Positions 63,419 to 64,000 of a DNA stretch of 64,000 bases are shown here, piece by piece; the first letter of the stretch is position 1; each line of letters begins with the position of its first letter. Below the pieces are notes generated by a model. It saw nothing but the letters and a program-made list of their open reading frames with translations, ran no database searches and had not been told where the DNA came from. The translations under genes and the position numbers were made by a program. The DNA comes from Prevotella sp. UBA4217 (GTDB taxonomy: Bacteria > Bacteroidota > Bacteroidia > Bacteroidales > Bacteroidaceae), in the NCBI GenBank assembly GCA_002379425.1, contig DFTH01000012.1, positions 109,860 through 173,859 on the forward strand, given 5' to 3'.

Positions 63419-64000
63419 TTATAATCTGTTTAGATGGTCTATGAATTGTTTTAATGCGTTGATGTCCTTGAGAGCGGGTGCTTCTTCGAAGCGTGAGTTG
63501 AGATCAATACCAATGCATCTTGGGTGATGAAAGGATTTGACACGACTGGCATCGTCAGGACCTATGCCGCCGCTAAGCAGAAAGGGCGTCTCTCCATGAT
63601 AGTCTGTGAGGACGGACCAGTCGAATTTCTCTCCATTGCCGCCAACGGACTTGCCCTTGGTGTCGAAGAGGAAGTAATCGACAATGCCCTCATAGTCTCT
63701 CGTCTGTATCAGGTCCTGAGTAGAAGCAATATTAAAGGCTTTGATGAAGGGTCGGTCTGTTGCATTGCGCAGGCCGCTGATGAAGTCTGGCGACTCATGC
63801 CCGTGGAGTTGGATCAGATCGAGTTCAAATTCATTCACGTGCGCTACGATATCGTTGATTGTCGTATCGACAAAGACGCCGACTCGCTTGGCTCGCGTTG
63901 GTAGATAGTCAGGCCGTTCTGCGACGTAACGCTTCGACTGGGGCCAGAAGATCATTCCCAACCAGTCGATGCCTAACCTTTCTACCTGACGGATATTCTC
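63419..64000 (-). CDS. trpF: phosphoribosylanthranilate isomerase, 5' end outside window
   Basis: The frame is open to the window edge, so the first codons are missing. The visible part shows 'LGMIFWPQSKRYV', 'LDLIQLHGHESPDF' and 'FLLSGGIGPDDASRV', typical of TrpF. It converts phosphoribosylanthranilate to CdRP. It lies 4 bp upstream of trpA, and the two are codirectional. Confidence 0.95.
   Translation of the reverse strand, partial: ENIRQVERLGIDWLGMIFWPQSKRYVAERPDYLPTRAKRVGVFVDTTINDIVAHVNEFELDLIQLHGHESPDFISGLRNATDRPFIKAFNIASTQDLIQTRDYEGIVDYFLFDTKGKSVGGNGEKFDWSVLTDYHGETPFLLSGGIGPDDASRVKSFHHPRCIGIDLNSRFEEAPALKDINALKQFIDHLNRL

Overview
The window looks like a chromosome segment of a Bacteroidales bacterium, most likely Prevotella or a close relative. 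The evidence is the Bacteroidetes-type promoters (TTG, 19-20 bases, TAnnTTTG) in front of many genes, a SusC/SusD pair, BspA-like and VirE/DUF6078-type genes, TlpA/DUF4369 thioredoxin-like paralogues, and a Bacteroidetes-style type VI secretion locus. No rRNA, tRNA, transposase or CRISPR array was recognised.

Layout. 1-6.1 kb: four tandem exported thioredoxin-fold proteins, three of them starting with nearly the same signal-peptide DNA. 6.3-7.1 kb: a HipB-HipS module whose toxin kinase is reduced to a C-terminal scrap. 7.2-11.4 kb: a leucine-rich-repeat lipoprotein, a VirE-type ATPase and a DUF6078-type gene with repeat DNA between them. 11.5-20.4 kb: a cluster of lipoproteins carrying nucleotide enzymes. 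It holds four poly(A)-polymerase/CCA-adding-type nucleotidyltransferases (one with an apparent frameshift in its leader), one 5'-nucleotidase-type phosphatase and one DHH-type pyrophosphatase-like enzyme. 20.4-39.4 kb: a type VI secretion locus. 39.4-45.9 kb: mscL, gapA, a TPR/AraC membrane regulator, a small gene, an exported protein, miaA and a DAG-kinase-like gene. 46-50.7 kb: a glycogen/alpha-glucan operon (debranching enzyme, glycosyltransferase, GH57). 51.2-61.4 kb: SusD, SusC and a three-domain pectin-degrading protein, with two matching LacI-type operators. 61.6-62.6 kb: a broken nucleoside hydrolase. 62.6-64 kb: trpA and a partial trpF.

The most striking system is in the secretion locus. 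ClpV, TssB, TssC, two Hcp proteins, a DUF4280 PAAR-like tip, TssG, TssK, TssE and TssF are interleaved with what looks like a complete ubiquitin-like conjugation pathway. It comprises an E1-type adenylating enzyme, a small beta-grasp protein ending in a bare glycine, an E2-type protein with HPN and a cysteine, and a polytopic membrane protein with a C3HHC2H RING-type zinc site and a C-terminal FHA domain. The E1 gene overlaps tssG and the ubiquitin-like and E2 genes directly follow tssF, so conjugation and secretion genes are very likely co-transcribed. A reasonable inference is that a ubiquitin-like tag controls assembly, turnover or cargo of the contractile machine. The target is unknown, and I cannot check whether the arrangement has already been reported.

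The second notable system is the cluster of exported nucleotide enzymes just upstream. Its first nucleotidyltransferase gene and clpV share an almost identical block of about 158 bp that contains the promoter, so the two clusters may be switched on together.
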